Positions 1 to 14,078 of a stretch of 64,000 nucleotides of DNA are shown one piece after another. The stretch's first letter is position 1, and each line of letters opens with the position of its first letter. Below the pieces are notes generated by a model that saw only the letters and a program-made list of their open reading frames with translations, searched no databases and was not told the origin of the DNA. Source of the stretch: an uncultured Burkholderiales bacterium (GTDB taxonomy: Bacteria; Pseudomonadota; Gammaproteobacteria; Burkholderiales; Thiobacillaceae); NCBI GenBank assembly GCA_937949525.1, contig CALEDT010000017.1, forward strand, positions 62,001 through 126,000, read 5' to 3'. Position numbers and translations under genes: made by a program.

Positions 1-225
1 CTCGCCGGCGATCTTGTGCGCCAGACCCTGGCGCACCAGCCATTCGAGCACGCGATACAGGGTGACGCGGTCCAGCGCCTCCTGCTCGGCCAGGGAACGT
101 TCCAGTTCGTGATGGGTGAGCGCTCGCGGGGCCTGCAAGAGCGCGGCGAGTACGCGCCGGCGCGCGGGCGTGACGCGCCCGCCTTGGGCGCGCAGCAAGG
201 ATTCGGCCTGATCGATGCCAGTCAT
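1..225 (-). CDS. Fur-family transcriptional regulator, partial
   Basis: This is the first 75 codons of a metal-responsive repressor; the rest lies left of the window. The winged-helix DNA-binding domain is visible. It starts with a [10 protein letters not shown] helix near residues 18-27 and ends with the family signature [20 protein letters not shown] near residues 52-71. The metal-binding C-terminal half is missing, so Fur, Zur and PerR cannot be told apart. The ATG at 225 is the only reasonable start. The gene is divergent from lipA and shares an intergenic region of about 90 bp with it. The family call is from motifs; the metal specificity is open. Confidence 0.8.
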   Translation of the reverse strand, partial: MTGIDQAESLLRAQGGRVTPARRRVLAALLQAPRALTHHELERSLAEQEALDRVTLYRVLEWLVRQGLAHKIAGE

Positions 226-312
226 GCGCGCGATGGTAACGTGAAACCGTGCCTGCGTCGGCGCCCGCACGTGCCACCGCAGCGCCGGGTCATGGTTAGA
301 ATGCGCACCACC

Positions 313-1239
313 ATGGCCGACCCCCTGCTGCACAAGGGCGCCGCGAAAACCGCGCGCATCCCCGTCAAGATCATCCCGCGACCACGCACGCGTCTGCCGG
401 CCTGGATCAAGGCACCGGCGCCGACCGGGACACAGGTGGCCCAGTTGAAGGCCACGCTGCGCGCGGCGGGGCTGCATACCGTGTGCGAGGAGGCGGCCTG
501 CCCCAACCTGGGCGAGTGCTTCCGCCAAGGCACCGCCACGTTCATGATCCTGGGTGACCTGTGCACCCGGCGCTGCCCGTTCTGCGACGTCGGCCATGGA
601 CGGCCTTTGCCGCCCGACGCGGACGAACCGGCACGGCTGGCTGACACGGTGGCGGCGATGAAGCTGCGCCATGTGGTGATCACCAGCGTCGACCGCGACG
701 ATCTGGCCGACGGCGGCGCGGCGCATTTCGCCGCCTGCGTCAAGTTGGTGCGCGCCGCCGCCCCCGGCATACGCGTCGAAATCCTCACGCCGGACTTCCG
801 CGGCCGGCTCGAGCGCGCGCTCGTGGCCCTGGCCGGGGCGCCGCCGGATGTGATGAACCACAATCTGGAAACCGTGCCGCGCCTGTACAGGGCCTGCCGC
901 CCCGGCGCCGATTACGCGCACTCGTTGACATTGCTGGATGAGTTCAAGCGCGCGCACCCCGGCGTGCACACCAAATCCGGGCTCATGCTGGGCCTGGGCG
1001 AACACGACGATGAAGTGGTGGCGGTGATGCACGATCTACGCCGGCATCAGGTCGACCTGCTCACGCTGGGTCAGTACCTGCAACCCGGCCCCCATCACCT
1101 GCCGGTGGCACGCTTCGTACCGCCCGAAGGGTTCGAGCGGCTGGCGGGCATCGCCCGGGCACTCGGCTTTCGCCACGTCGCCAGCGGCCCGCTGGTGCGC
1201 TCCAGCTATCACGCCGACCGGCAGGCCGCCACGCTGTGA
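313..1239 (+). CDS. lipA: Lipoyl synthase
   Basis: A radical-SAM enzyme that inserts two sulfur atoms into protein-bound octanoyl groups to make lipoate for 2-oxoacid dehydrogenases and the glycine cleavage system. With the start at 313 the protein has 308 residues, close to the usual 310-330. The auxiliary cluster cysteines C58, C63 and C69 ([12 protein letters not shown]), the radical-SAM CxxxCxxC at C84, C88 and C91, and the C-terminal RSSYHA at 296-301 are all intact. ATGs at 301 and 292 are in frame, but a -10-like TAGAAT at 297-302 overlaps them. That favours 313 with a very short leader. No lipB is adjacent. Confidence 0.95.
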   Translation: MADPLLHKGAAKTARIPVKIIPRPRTRLPAWIKAPAPTGTQVAQLKATLRAAGLHTVCEEAACPNLGECFRQGTATFMILGDLCTRRCPFCDVGHGRPLPPDADEPARLADTVAAMKLRHVVITSVDRDDLADGGAAHFAACVKLVRAAAPGIRVEILTPDFRGRLERALVALAGAPPDVMNHNLETVPRLYRACRPGADYAHSLTLLDEFKRAHPGVHTKSGLMLGLGEHDDEVVAVMHDLRRHQVDLLTLGQYLQPGPHHLPVARFVPPEGFERLAGIARALGFRHVASGPLVRSSYHADRQAATL

Positions 1240-1266
1240 CCGTGGCGCCCGCCGGGTCGGGGCTGC

Positions 1267-1842
1267 TTACAACGCCATGCCGTGCGCTCGCACCTCCTCT
1301 TCCGCCAGCAGTTTGCCGACTTCACGCGTCAACGCGCGCATCACGCCGGCGGCATTGCGCATGCCCGCCTGCATGCCGTTGACTGCGAGGCCACCGAGGG
1401 GCGCCAGCGCGCCGGCCAGTTCCTTGAGCGGGTCGAGGCAGGCTTCGCCCTCGGTGCTCACCGGGGCCGGTGTCTGCGGCGCCACCTGAGCGCCGTCACG
1501 GAAGCCCTGGCGGAAACGCGCGATGTCCCATTGCCAGCGCATCAGCCGGCCGGCTTCATAAGCGGTGATACGGCCTTCGCGCTGGGCCTGTTCGATGGCG
1601 GCGAAACGCGCCATGGTCTCAGCCACCAGCGCGGCATCGTCGGGTGCCGCCGGCGCCGTTGCGCGCGGAGCCGGCATACGCGCGCGTGCGCAGGCCCTGG
1701 CGTCGCCCGGCTTTGCCGACATCTGCGGCAGTCCGGCGGCGGTATCCTCGACGGGGTTGGCATGGCCGGGGCCGGCCGCGGCGAACAGCAACGTCGTCAG
1801 CGTAGCGATGGTGAACGTCTTCAGAGGGGAACGGGATGTCAT
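1267..1842 (-). CDS. Secreted protein of unknown function
   Basis: A 191-residue protein with a clear signal peptide: a basic start, a hydrophobic stretch at about residues 9-24, and a likely cut after GHA at residue 28. The mature part is rich in alanine and arginine and has two cysteines. It contains a probable helical segment with ETMARFAAIEQAQREGRIT and RLMRWQWDIARFRQGFRDG. I do not recognise the family. The start at 1842 is chosen because AAGGAG lies seven bases upstream; an upstream extension of the frame lacks such a site. The gene is convergent with lipA. It is probably exported to the periplasm, with no enzymatic motif seen. Confidence 0.7.
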   Translation of the reverse strand: MTSRSPLKTFTIATLTTLLFAAAGPGHANPVEDTAAGLPQMSAKPGDARACARARMPAPRATAPAAPDDAALVAETMARFAAIEQAQREGRITAYEAGRLMRWQWDIARFRQGFRDGAQVAPQTPAPVSTEGEACLDPLKELAGALAPLGGLAVNGMQAGMRNAAGVMRALTREVGKLLAEEEVRAHGMAL

Positions 1843-1989
1843 GATCTTTCTCCTTGAGGTTGCCCGCCGGCACCGATTGCACGGCGGTGAAGCCAGTGTG
1901 CGGCGGCGGCGTGAGCGCGCGATTTCCGCCCTGTTGCCAAATTGCAAGCAGTTGTTTCAGGCCGGAATCGCGCTCCCGAGGGCGGATGA

Positions 1990-2172
1990 TCATTGCGCGT
2001 AACCCCGCGCGATCCAACGCCCCAGCAGTTCCAGCCACGCGCGCGCCAGTTCCAGCGGCCACAGCAGGCCGACCAGCCAGGCGTCGAGCGCGGGCGTCCC
2101 CTGCCGCCGGCGCAGCCAGCCCAAGGACAAGGCGATTCCGGCGTAGATCAACAGGTACAAGGTCAGGCTCAT
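1990..2172 (-). CDS. Small putative membrane protein
   Basis: A 60-residue ORF with two hydrophobic stretches, about residues 3-20 (LTLYLLIYAGIALSLGWL) and 28-50, joined by a short basic loop WLRRRQG. This suggests a two-helix inner-membrane protein. A weak purine-rich stretch (GGGGTG) precedes the ATG. It lies upstream of the secreted-protein gene on the same strand, 147 bp away, so co-transcription is possible. The family is not recognised. A chance ORF cannot be excluded, but the hydrophobic pattern is coherent. Confidence 0.5.
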   Translation of the reverse strand: MSLTLYLLIYAGIALSLGWLRRRQGTPALDAWLVGLLWPLELARAWLELLGRWIARGYAQ

Positions 2173-2320
2173 GGCGGCACCCCGATGACGACGATGCCGG
2201 CCAGGATAGCGCTCCAGGGTCTCACCGGATGAGCCTTGGGCAGACGTGGCGCCGGGCTTGTGGCATCGTTACCAGCGGCCAGCCCGTGCCACCCGACCAT
2301 CCTCATCGCGAGTGAATGCC

Positions 2321-2728
2321 ATGCCCCTTTGGATCCCCGCCCTGAAAGCTGCCCTGCCCTACGTCGCCAGCGTCGTCGGCAGCGCCATTCCCGCCTTTAC
2401 CGCACGCAAGGATCAAGCGCGCACCAACGACCTGATCAGTCAGCAGATCGCCGAATTGCAGCAGGCCGTGACCGCCAATGCCGGCTCCATCCGGCTGCTG
2501 GCGCAGCAACTGGAGAACACGCTGAAAGCCGTGGAACAGGGCGGCAATGCGCTGGAACGCAGTCTCAACGAATCACGCGAGCTGCTGGTGCGCCACGAGC
2601 GGCTGGCGGCGCAGCGGGAACAGGAATACGCGCAGATGCAACGCACACTGCGGCAGACGCGCTGGCTGGCGCTGGGCGCGCTGGCCACCGCCTTGCTGGC
2701 GCTGCTGGCGGCGTTGCGGCCGGCCTGA
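2321..2728 (+). CDS. Coiled-coil protein with C-terminal membrane anchor, unknown function
   Basis: A 135-residue protein. Residues 1-25 are mildly hydrophobic (PLWIPALKAALPYVASVVGSA). Residues 30-110 are glutamine- and glutamate-rich and predict a long coiled coil. The extreme C-terminus is a single transmembrane helix (WLALGALATALLALLAALRP) with almost nothing after it, so a tail-anchored topology is likely. The ATG at 2321 is used; a GTG three codons upstream is possible. It converges on gltD with a 23-bp gap. The family is not recognised and no catalytic motif is visible. Confidence 0.65.
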   Translation: MPLWIPALKAALPYVASVVGSAIPAFTARKDQARTNDLISQQIAELQQAVTANAGSIRLLAQQLENTLKAVEQGGNALERSLNESRELLVRHERLAAQREQEYAQMQRTLRQTRWLALGALATALLALLAALRPA

Positions 2729-2751
2729 GCGGTCGGCCCGCCGCCCCGGAC

Positions 2752-8614
<5,863 letters not shown>

Positions 8615-8703
8615 CGTTGTTGCGCCGATCAGGGTGAGTGGAGCAAAAAAGGGCGGAAATTTTAGCCCGGACAAGGACTGCCCGCCAGCAGGCCGACACC
8701 CCG

Positions 8704-8746
8704 TTGCGAATGCAACGCCAATAGCCGACAATTCTACTCGGCTATT
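8704..8746 (+). promoter_or_regulatory. Candidate promoter overlapped by a 9-bp palindrome
   Basis: TTGCGA at 8704-8709 and GACAAT at 8727-8732 are 17 bp apart, a fair sigma-70 layout for the downstream small gene pair. A perfect inverted repeat, AATAGCCGA / TCGGCTATT (8720-8728 and 8738-8746, 9-base loop), covers the -10 box. It could be an operator or a 5' hairpin. The repeat is seen directly; both functions are inferred. Confidence 0.45.
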
Positions 8747-8760
8747 TACCGGGAATCCGC

Positions 8761-8988
8761 ATGCCTTACTTCATTTACAAGATCGGCCCGATGAACATTC
8801 TCAGCAAACAGGATGTGGCCGACAGCTTCAAGGCCGCCAAGGCGATCGCCAACGAGCTGCGCAAGCAACTCGATGCCACTGCCGGCACGACGATCAAGAT
8901 GATCTTCGCCGACAACGAATTGGCCGCCGAAGACATTCTGTCGCAACCGCGTGAACTGGATCCGTCGCTGGCCGGCGACGACTACTGA
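8761..8988 (+). CDS. Small conserved-looking protein of unknown function
   Basis: A 75-residue soluble protein beginning [10 protein letters not shown]. It has a lysine- and alanine-rich helical middle ([16 protein letters not shown]) and an acidic tail (DPSLAGDDY). There is no signal peptide and no cysteine. The ATG at 8761 is preceded by GGGAA. It sits 21 bp ahead of a cysteine-rich gene and the two look like one unit. I have a vague memory of similar short proteins in other proteobacteria but cannot name the family. No function is proposed. Confidence 0.7.
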   Translation: MPYFIYKIGPMNILSKQDVADSFKAAKAIANELRKQLDATAGTTIKMIFADNELAAEDILSQPRELDPSLAGDDY

Positions 8989-9009
8989 CGCGGGTCACGC
9001 CGGCGGGCC

Positions 9010-9462
9010 ATGTCCGGTTACAACGAGGAAGCCTACAAGGCCGCACGCGACAGCGCGATCGCGCTGCCCTGTCCGTTCGAGCGCGCCTTGTTGTCCCGTT
9101 GCGCCGAATGTCATCGGGCGCGCAGGCTGCTGCTGGCGGAACGGGAAGCGATCAGTTGCACCGAAGCCGGCGCCAACGCCGACTGCCGCGCGCTGCACCA
9201 CGCCCTGCACGTCAACGCGCGCTTCGCGTTGCACATCGGCGCGGACCAACCGTGGCCGTTCGGCAAGGAGATCCGCGCGCAGTGTGGCGGCATGTTGGGG
9301 CTGCGTGGCGCGCTCGACGAGGACGACGACCGTCTGCCGGATATCGGCAGGCTGGTGGAGCGTGCGCTACAGGTCTATGGCACGGTCGACGCCTTTCCCT
9401 ACTCGCGCATCATGCGCGACGTGGCGCACTACCAGCCGCGCAGACGCCGCAGCGAGAAGTGA
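9010..9462 (+). CDS. Cysteine-rich protein of unknown function
   Basis: A 150-residue cytoplasmic protein. Six cysteines are seen at residues 21, 31, 34, 50, 59 and 92. The first three lie in LPCPFERALLSRCAECHRAR, where CxxC followed by His could bind a metal or Fe-S cluster. CxxCH would also fit haem, but there is no signal peptide to reach the periplasm. Later motifs include FGKEIRAQCGGMLGLRGAL. It follows the 75-residue gene by 21 bp. The family is not recognised. The cysteine spacing suggests metal binding or redox work, which is inference only. Confidence 0.7.
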   Translation: MSGYNEEAYKAARDSAIALPCPFERALLSRCAECHRARRLLLAEREAISCTEAGANADCRALHHALHVNARFALHIGADQPWPFGKEIRAQCGGMLGLRGALDEDDDRLPDIGRLVERALQVYGTVDAFPYSRIMRDVAHYQPRRRRSEK

Positions 9463-9487
9463 GTGCGCGCCATTGGCGCCGGCGCAA

Positions 9488-10237
9488 TCAGTGCGCCGCG
9501 GACACGGGCGGCATCGACAACTGCACGATGTCACCCACCGCCAAGCCGAGCGCCGAAGCCGCGTGCGCACGGTTGGCAGCGATCTCGATCAGACCGGCGC
9601 TGTTGACGTACCAGAAGGGCTCGCCCTTGCGCGCATCGCCGAACACCCGGCGCCACGTCAGACTGTGCCCTTTGACCTGCACGGTCACACTCGGATCGGC
9701 CAGGCCTCCGCGTATGCCGGTCCAAGCGTTGCCGTAGTGGTCGATGTAGATGATGCGCGCCAGGTCGCCGGCATCGAATCGGATGTTGAGCCGGTCCCGC
9801 GCGGTCAGGCGATCGGCGGGGAAGCGCCCGGCGGCGATGGCGGCGGCAATGGGCGCGAACAGATCGCGGCCGTGAAAGGTGTCGGACAACGACTCCGGCG
9901 TCCAGTCGATGCGCCACACTTGGGCCTGTTCGGCACGTGCGGCGGCGATGGACAGCAGACCGTTGTCGGGACCGACGAACCAGCGCCCGTCGGCCTGCAC
10001 CACACAGGCTTCGCGCGGGCCGCCGACGCCGGGATCGACCACGCAGAAGAATACGGTACCCGGCGCGAACGACAGGCTCAGCGCGTCCAGCAACTGCGCG
10101 CCGGCGTGGGCGTTGAAATCGGGCGCGGCATGCAACAGATCGATGATGGGCACACCGGGCGCCTCGCGCGCCAGCACCCCCTTGACCTGCCCCACGTAAG
10201 GGTCCTGCCAGCCGTAATCGGTGAACAGCACCAGCAT
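9488..10237 (-). CDS. SAM hydroxide adenosyltransferase (DUF62 family)
   Basis: A 249-residue member of the fluorinase/chlorinase superfamily. Ordinary bacterial members hydrolyse S-adenosylmethionine to adenosine and methionine. It begins MLVLFTDYGWQDPYVGQVKG, with the typical TDxG and the YVGxVKG substrate loop. It continues with FFCVVDPGVGGPRE and RWFVGPDNGLLS. The latter two are strong family signatures. The start at 10237 matches family N-termini; an in-frame ATG at 10255 would add six residues. It is 26 bp after the YkgJ-like gene on the same strand. Its role here is unclear. Confidence 0.88.
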   Translation of the reverse strand: MLVLFTDYGWQDPYVGQVKGVLAREAPGVPIIDLLHAAPDFNAHAGAQLLDALSLSFAPGTVFFCVVDPGVGGPREACVVQADGRWFVGPDNGLLSIAAARAEQAQVWRIDWTPESLSDTFHGRDLFAPIAAAIAAGRFPADRLTARDRLNIRFDAGDLARIIYIDHYGNAWTGIRGGLADPSVTVQVKGHSLTWRRVFGDARKGEPFWYVNSAGLIEIAANRAHAASALGLAVGDIVQLSMPPVSAAH

Positions 10238-10263
10238 CGCCGCGGCCCCGCCCATGACCTGAG

Positions 10264-11211
10264 TCAGCCCTGTTTGTCGCCGCAGCCGCAATCGCCGGCG
10301 CGCGGCTCGTCGCTGTATTTCTCGTCTTCCAGCCGCTCGCGGTTGCTCAGGAACTCCTCACGCAGTTTCTCCGCCTTGGCCTTCAGACGCGCCATGCGCT
10401 CGTCATAGGCGCCTTCGCGTTCCTGCAGGAAACGCTCGCCGAACAACGCGTGCTTGAGGAAGTTGTAGCCGAATCCCATCAGCGCCTCGTCGTCCGCCAG
10501 CAGCGTGGCCATCACCTCCAGCGGCACGTCATAGGTGCGGTTGAACGATTCGCTGGAGACGAAGGCGCGGAACCGGTCGATGTCGTAACTGACCATGAAG
10601 AACAACTGGTTGGAGACGGCCGGCGGCTTGCCGATGGCCGGACCGGCGGACTTCTTCTTCAGCACCAGTTGACGCCAGCCGCGTCCCTTGTCGTCGTAGA
10701 CATCGACGCCCTGTTCCTCGCGGTAGGCGTCGATGGTCAGCGAGCGGGGCTCCTTGTGACCCAGACAGTGGGGTTCCTGCACCAGAGCATAGGACGTGCG
10801 GTCGGTGTACTCGTCCTGGTTGCGCATCGACAACAGGGCCACGGGGTAGTAACGGCAGGCCGTGGGACGGTTCTCGTAGACCGCACAGCCTTCCGGCCGC
10901 ATGAAGCGGCAGGCGGTGCCGCCCTCGACCGGCCGCAACTTGACCCCCGGCGTGCCGTCCTGGTCCATCTCGTACGGTACCGTGTACTGCTGCAGGAACT
11001 CGCCGGACGACAGTTGCAGATGGTTCTTCAGCCGCAGGATGTCGTAGGGGGTCAGGGTGATGTCGATGTTGGAGCAGCAGGCGTTCCAACATCCGACGTC
11101 CTTGTGGCAGCGGAACTGGATGACTTTGTCACCTGGCAGCAGCGTGGGCATGACCGGGGAGAGCTCGAAAGGGGCTTGCTCGGCGAGATTCTTGAACTGG
11201 CTGTCGTCCAT
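10264..11211 (-). CDS. YkgJ-family cysteine-cluster protein
   Basis: A 315-residue protein with the CxxxCxxCC type zinc/iron-chelating signature of the YkgJ family. C35, C41, C45 and C46 are in RCHKDVGCWNACCSN. A second set is C101, C109 and C119 (CRFMRPEGCAVYENRPTACR). The C-terminus is charged and helical and ends in DCGCGDKQG, adding two more cysteines. It is often annotated as an Fe-S oxidoreductase, but no reaction is established for the family. It lies downstream of the aprA terminator and is 26 bp ahead of the SAM hydrolase gene. Confidence 0.82.
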   Translation of the reverse strand: MDDSQFKNLAEQAPFELSPVMPTLLPGDKVIQFRCHKDVGCWNACCSNIDITLTPYDILRLKNHLQLSSGEFLQQYTVPYEMDQDGTPGVKLRPVEGGTACRFMRPEGCAVYENRPTACRYYPVALLSMRNQDEYTDRTSYALVQEPHCLGHKEPRSLTIDAYREEQGVDVYDDKGRGWRQLVLKKKSAGPAIGKPPAVSNQLFFMVSYDIDRFRAFVSSESFNRTYDVPLEVMATLLADDEALMGFGYNFLKHALFGERFLQEREGAYDERMARLKAKAEKLREEFLSNRERLEDEKYSDEPRAGDCGCGDKQG

Positions 11212-11220
11212 GGCGTCAGG

Positions 11221-11309
11221 GGTCGGAGGTCGGGAAACAGGAATCAGAGGTCAAAAACCGGGGGAGGTTCAACACGATTCCCGATTCCTGACTTCTGCTG
11301 CCTGAAGAA
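11221..11309. repeat. Degenerate heptanucleotide inverted repeat
   Basis: The left arm reads in steps of seven: GGTCGGA, GGTCGGG, AAACAGG, AATCAGA, GGTCAAA (11221-11255). The right arm reads CGATTCC, CGATTCC, TGACTTC, TGCTGCC, TGAAGAA (11275-11309). Reverse-complementing the right arm gives the same TCRGRRR-type units. The two arms flank a short G-rich centre. It lies between the YkgJ-like gene and the aprA terminator. The period is seen directly; origin and function are unknown. Confidence 0.55.
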
Positions 11310-11339
11310 AAAAACCGGGCGCCTCGTGAGCGCCCGGTT
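11307..11339 (-). terminator. Intrinsic terminator of the sat-aprBA transcript
   Basis: Read on the minus strand, a ten-base stem (AACCGGGCGC / GCGCCCGGTT, 7-base loop) is followed directly by a run of seven T. It begins 18 bases after the aprA stop codon. This is a textbook Rho-independent terminator. Confidence 0.9.
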
Positions 11340-11356
11340 GGTGTGCCTGCGGATGC

Positions 11357-13384
11357 TTAGTGGGCGGCAGGCTTGAACAGCTTGGACTTGTCGACCAGAT
11401 CGACGTGACGACGCTTGAAGTTGGTCCACTTCTTGGTGGTCTTGTCGTAGATCGAGTTGCCGAACACTTTCCAGTTCTCTTCGTCGATGAAGTTCTTGTC
11501 GGTCCGGTAGTAGAAGCCCGGATAACGCGACTCTTCACGGAACTGGATGTGCTTCATGTGGGCTTCCGCGGTCAGGATGCGGTGGTAGTTCTCCCAAGCG
11601 CGCAGCAGTTCGTGCAGGTCCTTGGCACGCATCTTCATCGCGTCTTCCTTGAGCATCTCCAGCTTCTGCTCGGCCACTTCCAGCATCTTGTCGTTGGTGT
11701 TGTAGTAGGTGGCCACGCCGGCGACATACTCGTCCATGATCTTCTGCAGACGGAACTGCAACATCTTGGGCGTGATGTAGTTGGGGTTGACGTCGATGGC
11801 CGTGGTGTAGTCCTTGAACTCCAGGTAGGTACGCACCGGACGGTAGATCTCCTCGACCAGCTCTTCCACGGAGGTGTCGAGCTCGACCTTCAGATCCTTG
11901 TTGTCCAGGCAGTACTTGACCATGGCCTTGGCGGCCAGACGGCCTTCGGTGTGGGAACCGGAGGAGAACTTGTGGCCGGATGCGCCGACGCCGTCACCGG
12001 CGGTGAACAGGCCCTTGACGGTGGTCATGCCACGATAGCCCCAGCTCCAGCCACGCGGCAGATGCTCGGGCACGCCGGGCAGCTCCGGATCGTCCGCAGT
12101 GGGGGCGCCGACGTCGGTCGGGCCGGACACCCAGATGCCGCAGCAGCCGGAGTGGGAACCCAGCAGGTAGGGCTCGGTCGGCATCAGTTCGGAGTTCTTC
12201 TTCTCCGGCTCGATGTTCTCACCCACCCAGATGCCGCACTGGCCGACGCACATGTCCAGGAAGTCTTCCCAGGCTTCCGCTTCCAGGTGCTTCACTTCGC
12301 GCGGCGACAGGGTCTCGCGCAGCTTGCCCAGAGCAGTCACGGTATCCATCCAGATCGGGCCGCGACCCTCCTTCATTTCCTTCAGCATGACGTGGTTACG
12401 CAGGCAGGAGGCGGGCACGGCGGCCTGGCCGTACGGGGGGTACTGGTCGAGCATGGCCTTGTTCTTGGCCAGGTAGTCCTCGCCATAGGCGTTGGTGGCC
12501 TTGGCCTTGAACAGCAGGAACCAGGCGCCGACCGGGCCGTAGCCGTCCTTGAAGCGGCAGGGCACGAAGCGGTTTTCCATCATGGTCAGCTCGGCGCCGG
12601 CTTCGGCGGCCATGGCGTAGGTGGAACCGGCGTTCCACACCGGGTACCAGGCGCGGCCGGTGCCCTCGCCGACGGAACGCGGACGGAAGATGTTCACGCA
12701 GCCGCCGGCAGCCAGCAGGATGGCCTTGGCCTTGTAGACGTGCAGCGTGTGGTTACGGGTGGAGAAGCCGACAGCACCGGCGATGCGGTTCTTGTCGTTC
12801 TTGTCGTTCACCAGCTTGACGATGAAGATGCGCTCTTCGATGCGGTCCATGCCCAGGGCCTTCTTGGCGGCCTCGGCGACGATCCACTTGTAGGATTCGC
12901 CGTTGATCATGATCTGCCACTTGCCGGAGCGCACCGGCTTGCCGCCGTCCTTCAGGGCGGGCAGACCTTCGCCGATGGCGGCGGCACCGTCGTGACGTTC
13001 GCCGTTGGCGTCGGTTTTCCAAATGGGCAGACCCCACTCTTCGAACAGGTGCACGGAATCGTCGACGTTGCGGCCGACGTCGTAGGCCAGGTCGTCGCGG
13101 GTGATGCCCATCAGGTCGTTGGACACCATACGGGCGTAGTCGGCCGGGTCCTTGTCGTCGCCGATGTAGGTGTTGATGGCGGACAGGCCCTGGGCCACGG
13201 CGCCGGAACGGTCCATGGCGGCCTTGTCGACCAGCTTGATCTTCAGATCGACGCCGGCTTCGGCCTTGGCGGCTTCGGCCCAGCGCATGACTTCATAGGC
13301 GGCGCCGCAGCAGGCCATGCCACCGCCGATCAGCAGAATGTCGAGTTCTTCCTGGATGATGTCCGGATTTCCAAATTCAGCCAT
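11357..13384 (-). CDS. aprA: Adenylylsulfate reductase alpha subunit
   Basis: The 675-residue FAD-containing catalytic subunit of APS reductase. In sulfur oxidisers it runs in reverse, turning sulfite and AMP into APS. The FAD Rossmann motif LLIGGGMACCGAAYE lies at about residues 17-31. A FAD-contact segment, KAILLAAGGCVNIFRPRS, and the C-terminal helical domain with RYPGFYYRTDKNF are typical. Length is normal for the family. A GAGGT site lies eight bases before the ATG. It follows aprB by 18 bp. Whether it oxidises or reduces cannot be read from motifs; the absence of dsr genes in the window does not settle it. Confidence 0.96.
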   Translation of the reverse strand: MAEFGNPDIIQEELDILLIGGGMACCGAAYEVMRWAEAAKAEAGVDLKIKLVDKAAMDRSGAVAQGLSAINTYIGDDKDPADYARMVSNDLMGITRDDLAYDVGRNVDDSVHLFEEWGLPIWKTDANGERHDGAAAIGEGLPALKDGGKPVRSGKWQIMINGESYKWIVAEAAKKALGMDRIEERIFIVKLVNDKNDKNRIAGAVGFSTRNHTLHVYKAKAILLAAGGCVNIFRPRSVGEGTGRAWYPVWNAGSTYAMAAEAGAELTMMENRFVPCRFKDGYGPVGAWFLLFKAKATNAYGEDYLAKNKAMLDQYPPYGQAAVPASCLRNHVMLKEMKEGRGPIWMDTVTALGKLRETLSPREVKHLEAEAWEDFLDMCVGQCGIWVGENIEPEKKNSELMPTEPYLLGSHSGCCGIWVSGPTDVGAPTADDPELPGVPEHLPRGWSWGYRGMTTVKGLFTAGDGVGASGHKFSSGSHTEGRLAAKAMVKYCLDNKDLKVELDTSVEELVEEIYRPVRTYLEFKDYTTAIDVNPNYITPKMLQFRLQKIMDEYVAGVATYYNTNDKMLEVAEQKLEMLKEDAMKMRAKDLHELLRAWENYHRILTAEAHMKHIQFREESRYPGFYYRTDKNFIDEENWKVFGNSIYDKTTKKWTNFKRRHVDLVDKSKLFKPAAH

Positions 13385-13402
13385 TTCGTTACCTCTTTGC
13401 GA

Positions 13403-13876
13403 TTACTTGCGGATCAGTTCGGCGGGGTTGCCGGCGCGGTAGCCACCCGTGGTGTCGCGCGTGAAGGAGCCGACCGCGTCGATGTCGGCCAGCTTGGGCA
13501 TGGGTTTGCCGCCGTACGGATCGATCGAGCCTTCCGGGGTGGTGCGGATCGGGAACTTGAAGCGCTTCAGCGTGCCGTTGCGGAACTTGATGGTCCACAT
13601 GATGGAGTCGGAACCACGCAGCGGCTGCACGGAACCACCCAGCGGCACGACGTCGGCATAGTGGCGGGCTTCGATGGCCTGCTGCGGGCAGATCTTGACG
13701 CAGGAATAGCATTCCCAGCACTGCTCGGGTTCCTGGTTGTAGGACTTCATGGCGTGGCCGGTTTCCGAGCCATCGCGGTCGAGCTTCATCAGGTCATGCG
13801 GGCAGATGTACATGCAGGCGGTCTTGTCTTGACCCTTGCAGCCGTCGCACTTGTCGGTACGGACGAAGGTAGGCAT
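13403..13876 (-). CDS. aprB: Adenylylsulfate reductase beta subunit
   Basis: A 157-residue ferredoxin-like subunit with two [4Fe-4S] clusters that connect the AprA flavin to the membrane electron carrier. Cluster cysteines are C10, C13, C21 and C25 (CDGCKGQDKTACMYIC) and C53, C56, C59 and C63 (CWECYSCVKIC). The long insertion in the first motif is a hallmark of AprB. AAGGAG precedes the ATG, and a 14-bp palindrome abuts it. It is upstream of aprA in the same transcript. No aprM or qmo gene is in this window. Confidence 0.96.
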   Translation of the reverse strand: MPTFVRTDKCDGCKGQDKTACMYICPHDLMKLDRDGSETGHAMKSYNQEPEQCWECYSCVKICPQQAIEARHYADVVPLGGSVQPLRGSDSIMWTIKFRNGTLKRFKFPIRTTPEGSIDPYGGKPMPKLADIDAVGSFTRDTTGGYRAGNPAELIRK

Positions 13877-13887
13877 TCATTCACTCC

Positions 13888-13901
13888 TTGTTAGCTAACA
13901 A
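13888..13901. promoter_or_regulatory. Perfect 14-bp palindrome at the aprB ribosome site
   Basis: TTGTTAGCTAACAA is a perfect palindrome. On the minus strand it ends exactly where the aprB Shine-Dalgarno AAGGAG begins. It is markedly AT-rich for this window. It could be a dimeric repressor site or a small hairpin affecting aprB translation. Only the symmetry and position are observed. Confidence 0.45.
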
Positions 13902-14078
13902 TCCGCGCGGTCATCCACGCGGCCCATTCAGTCGACCCGCGCCCCACCTTGGCCGGGGGGCGTATCGCGAATCCGCTTCCGGCGGGCGCGGGGTACCAAA
14001 TTCCATCGAGCGGGCTTCAGGGCCGGCGGCCGGGACTGTCATGCCGCGGTTTCGCCTGCCACCGGCCACGCGCTGCGG

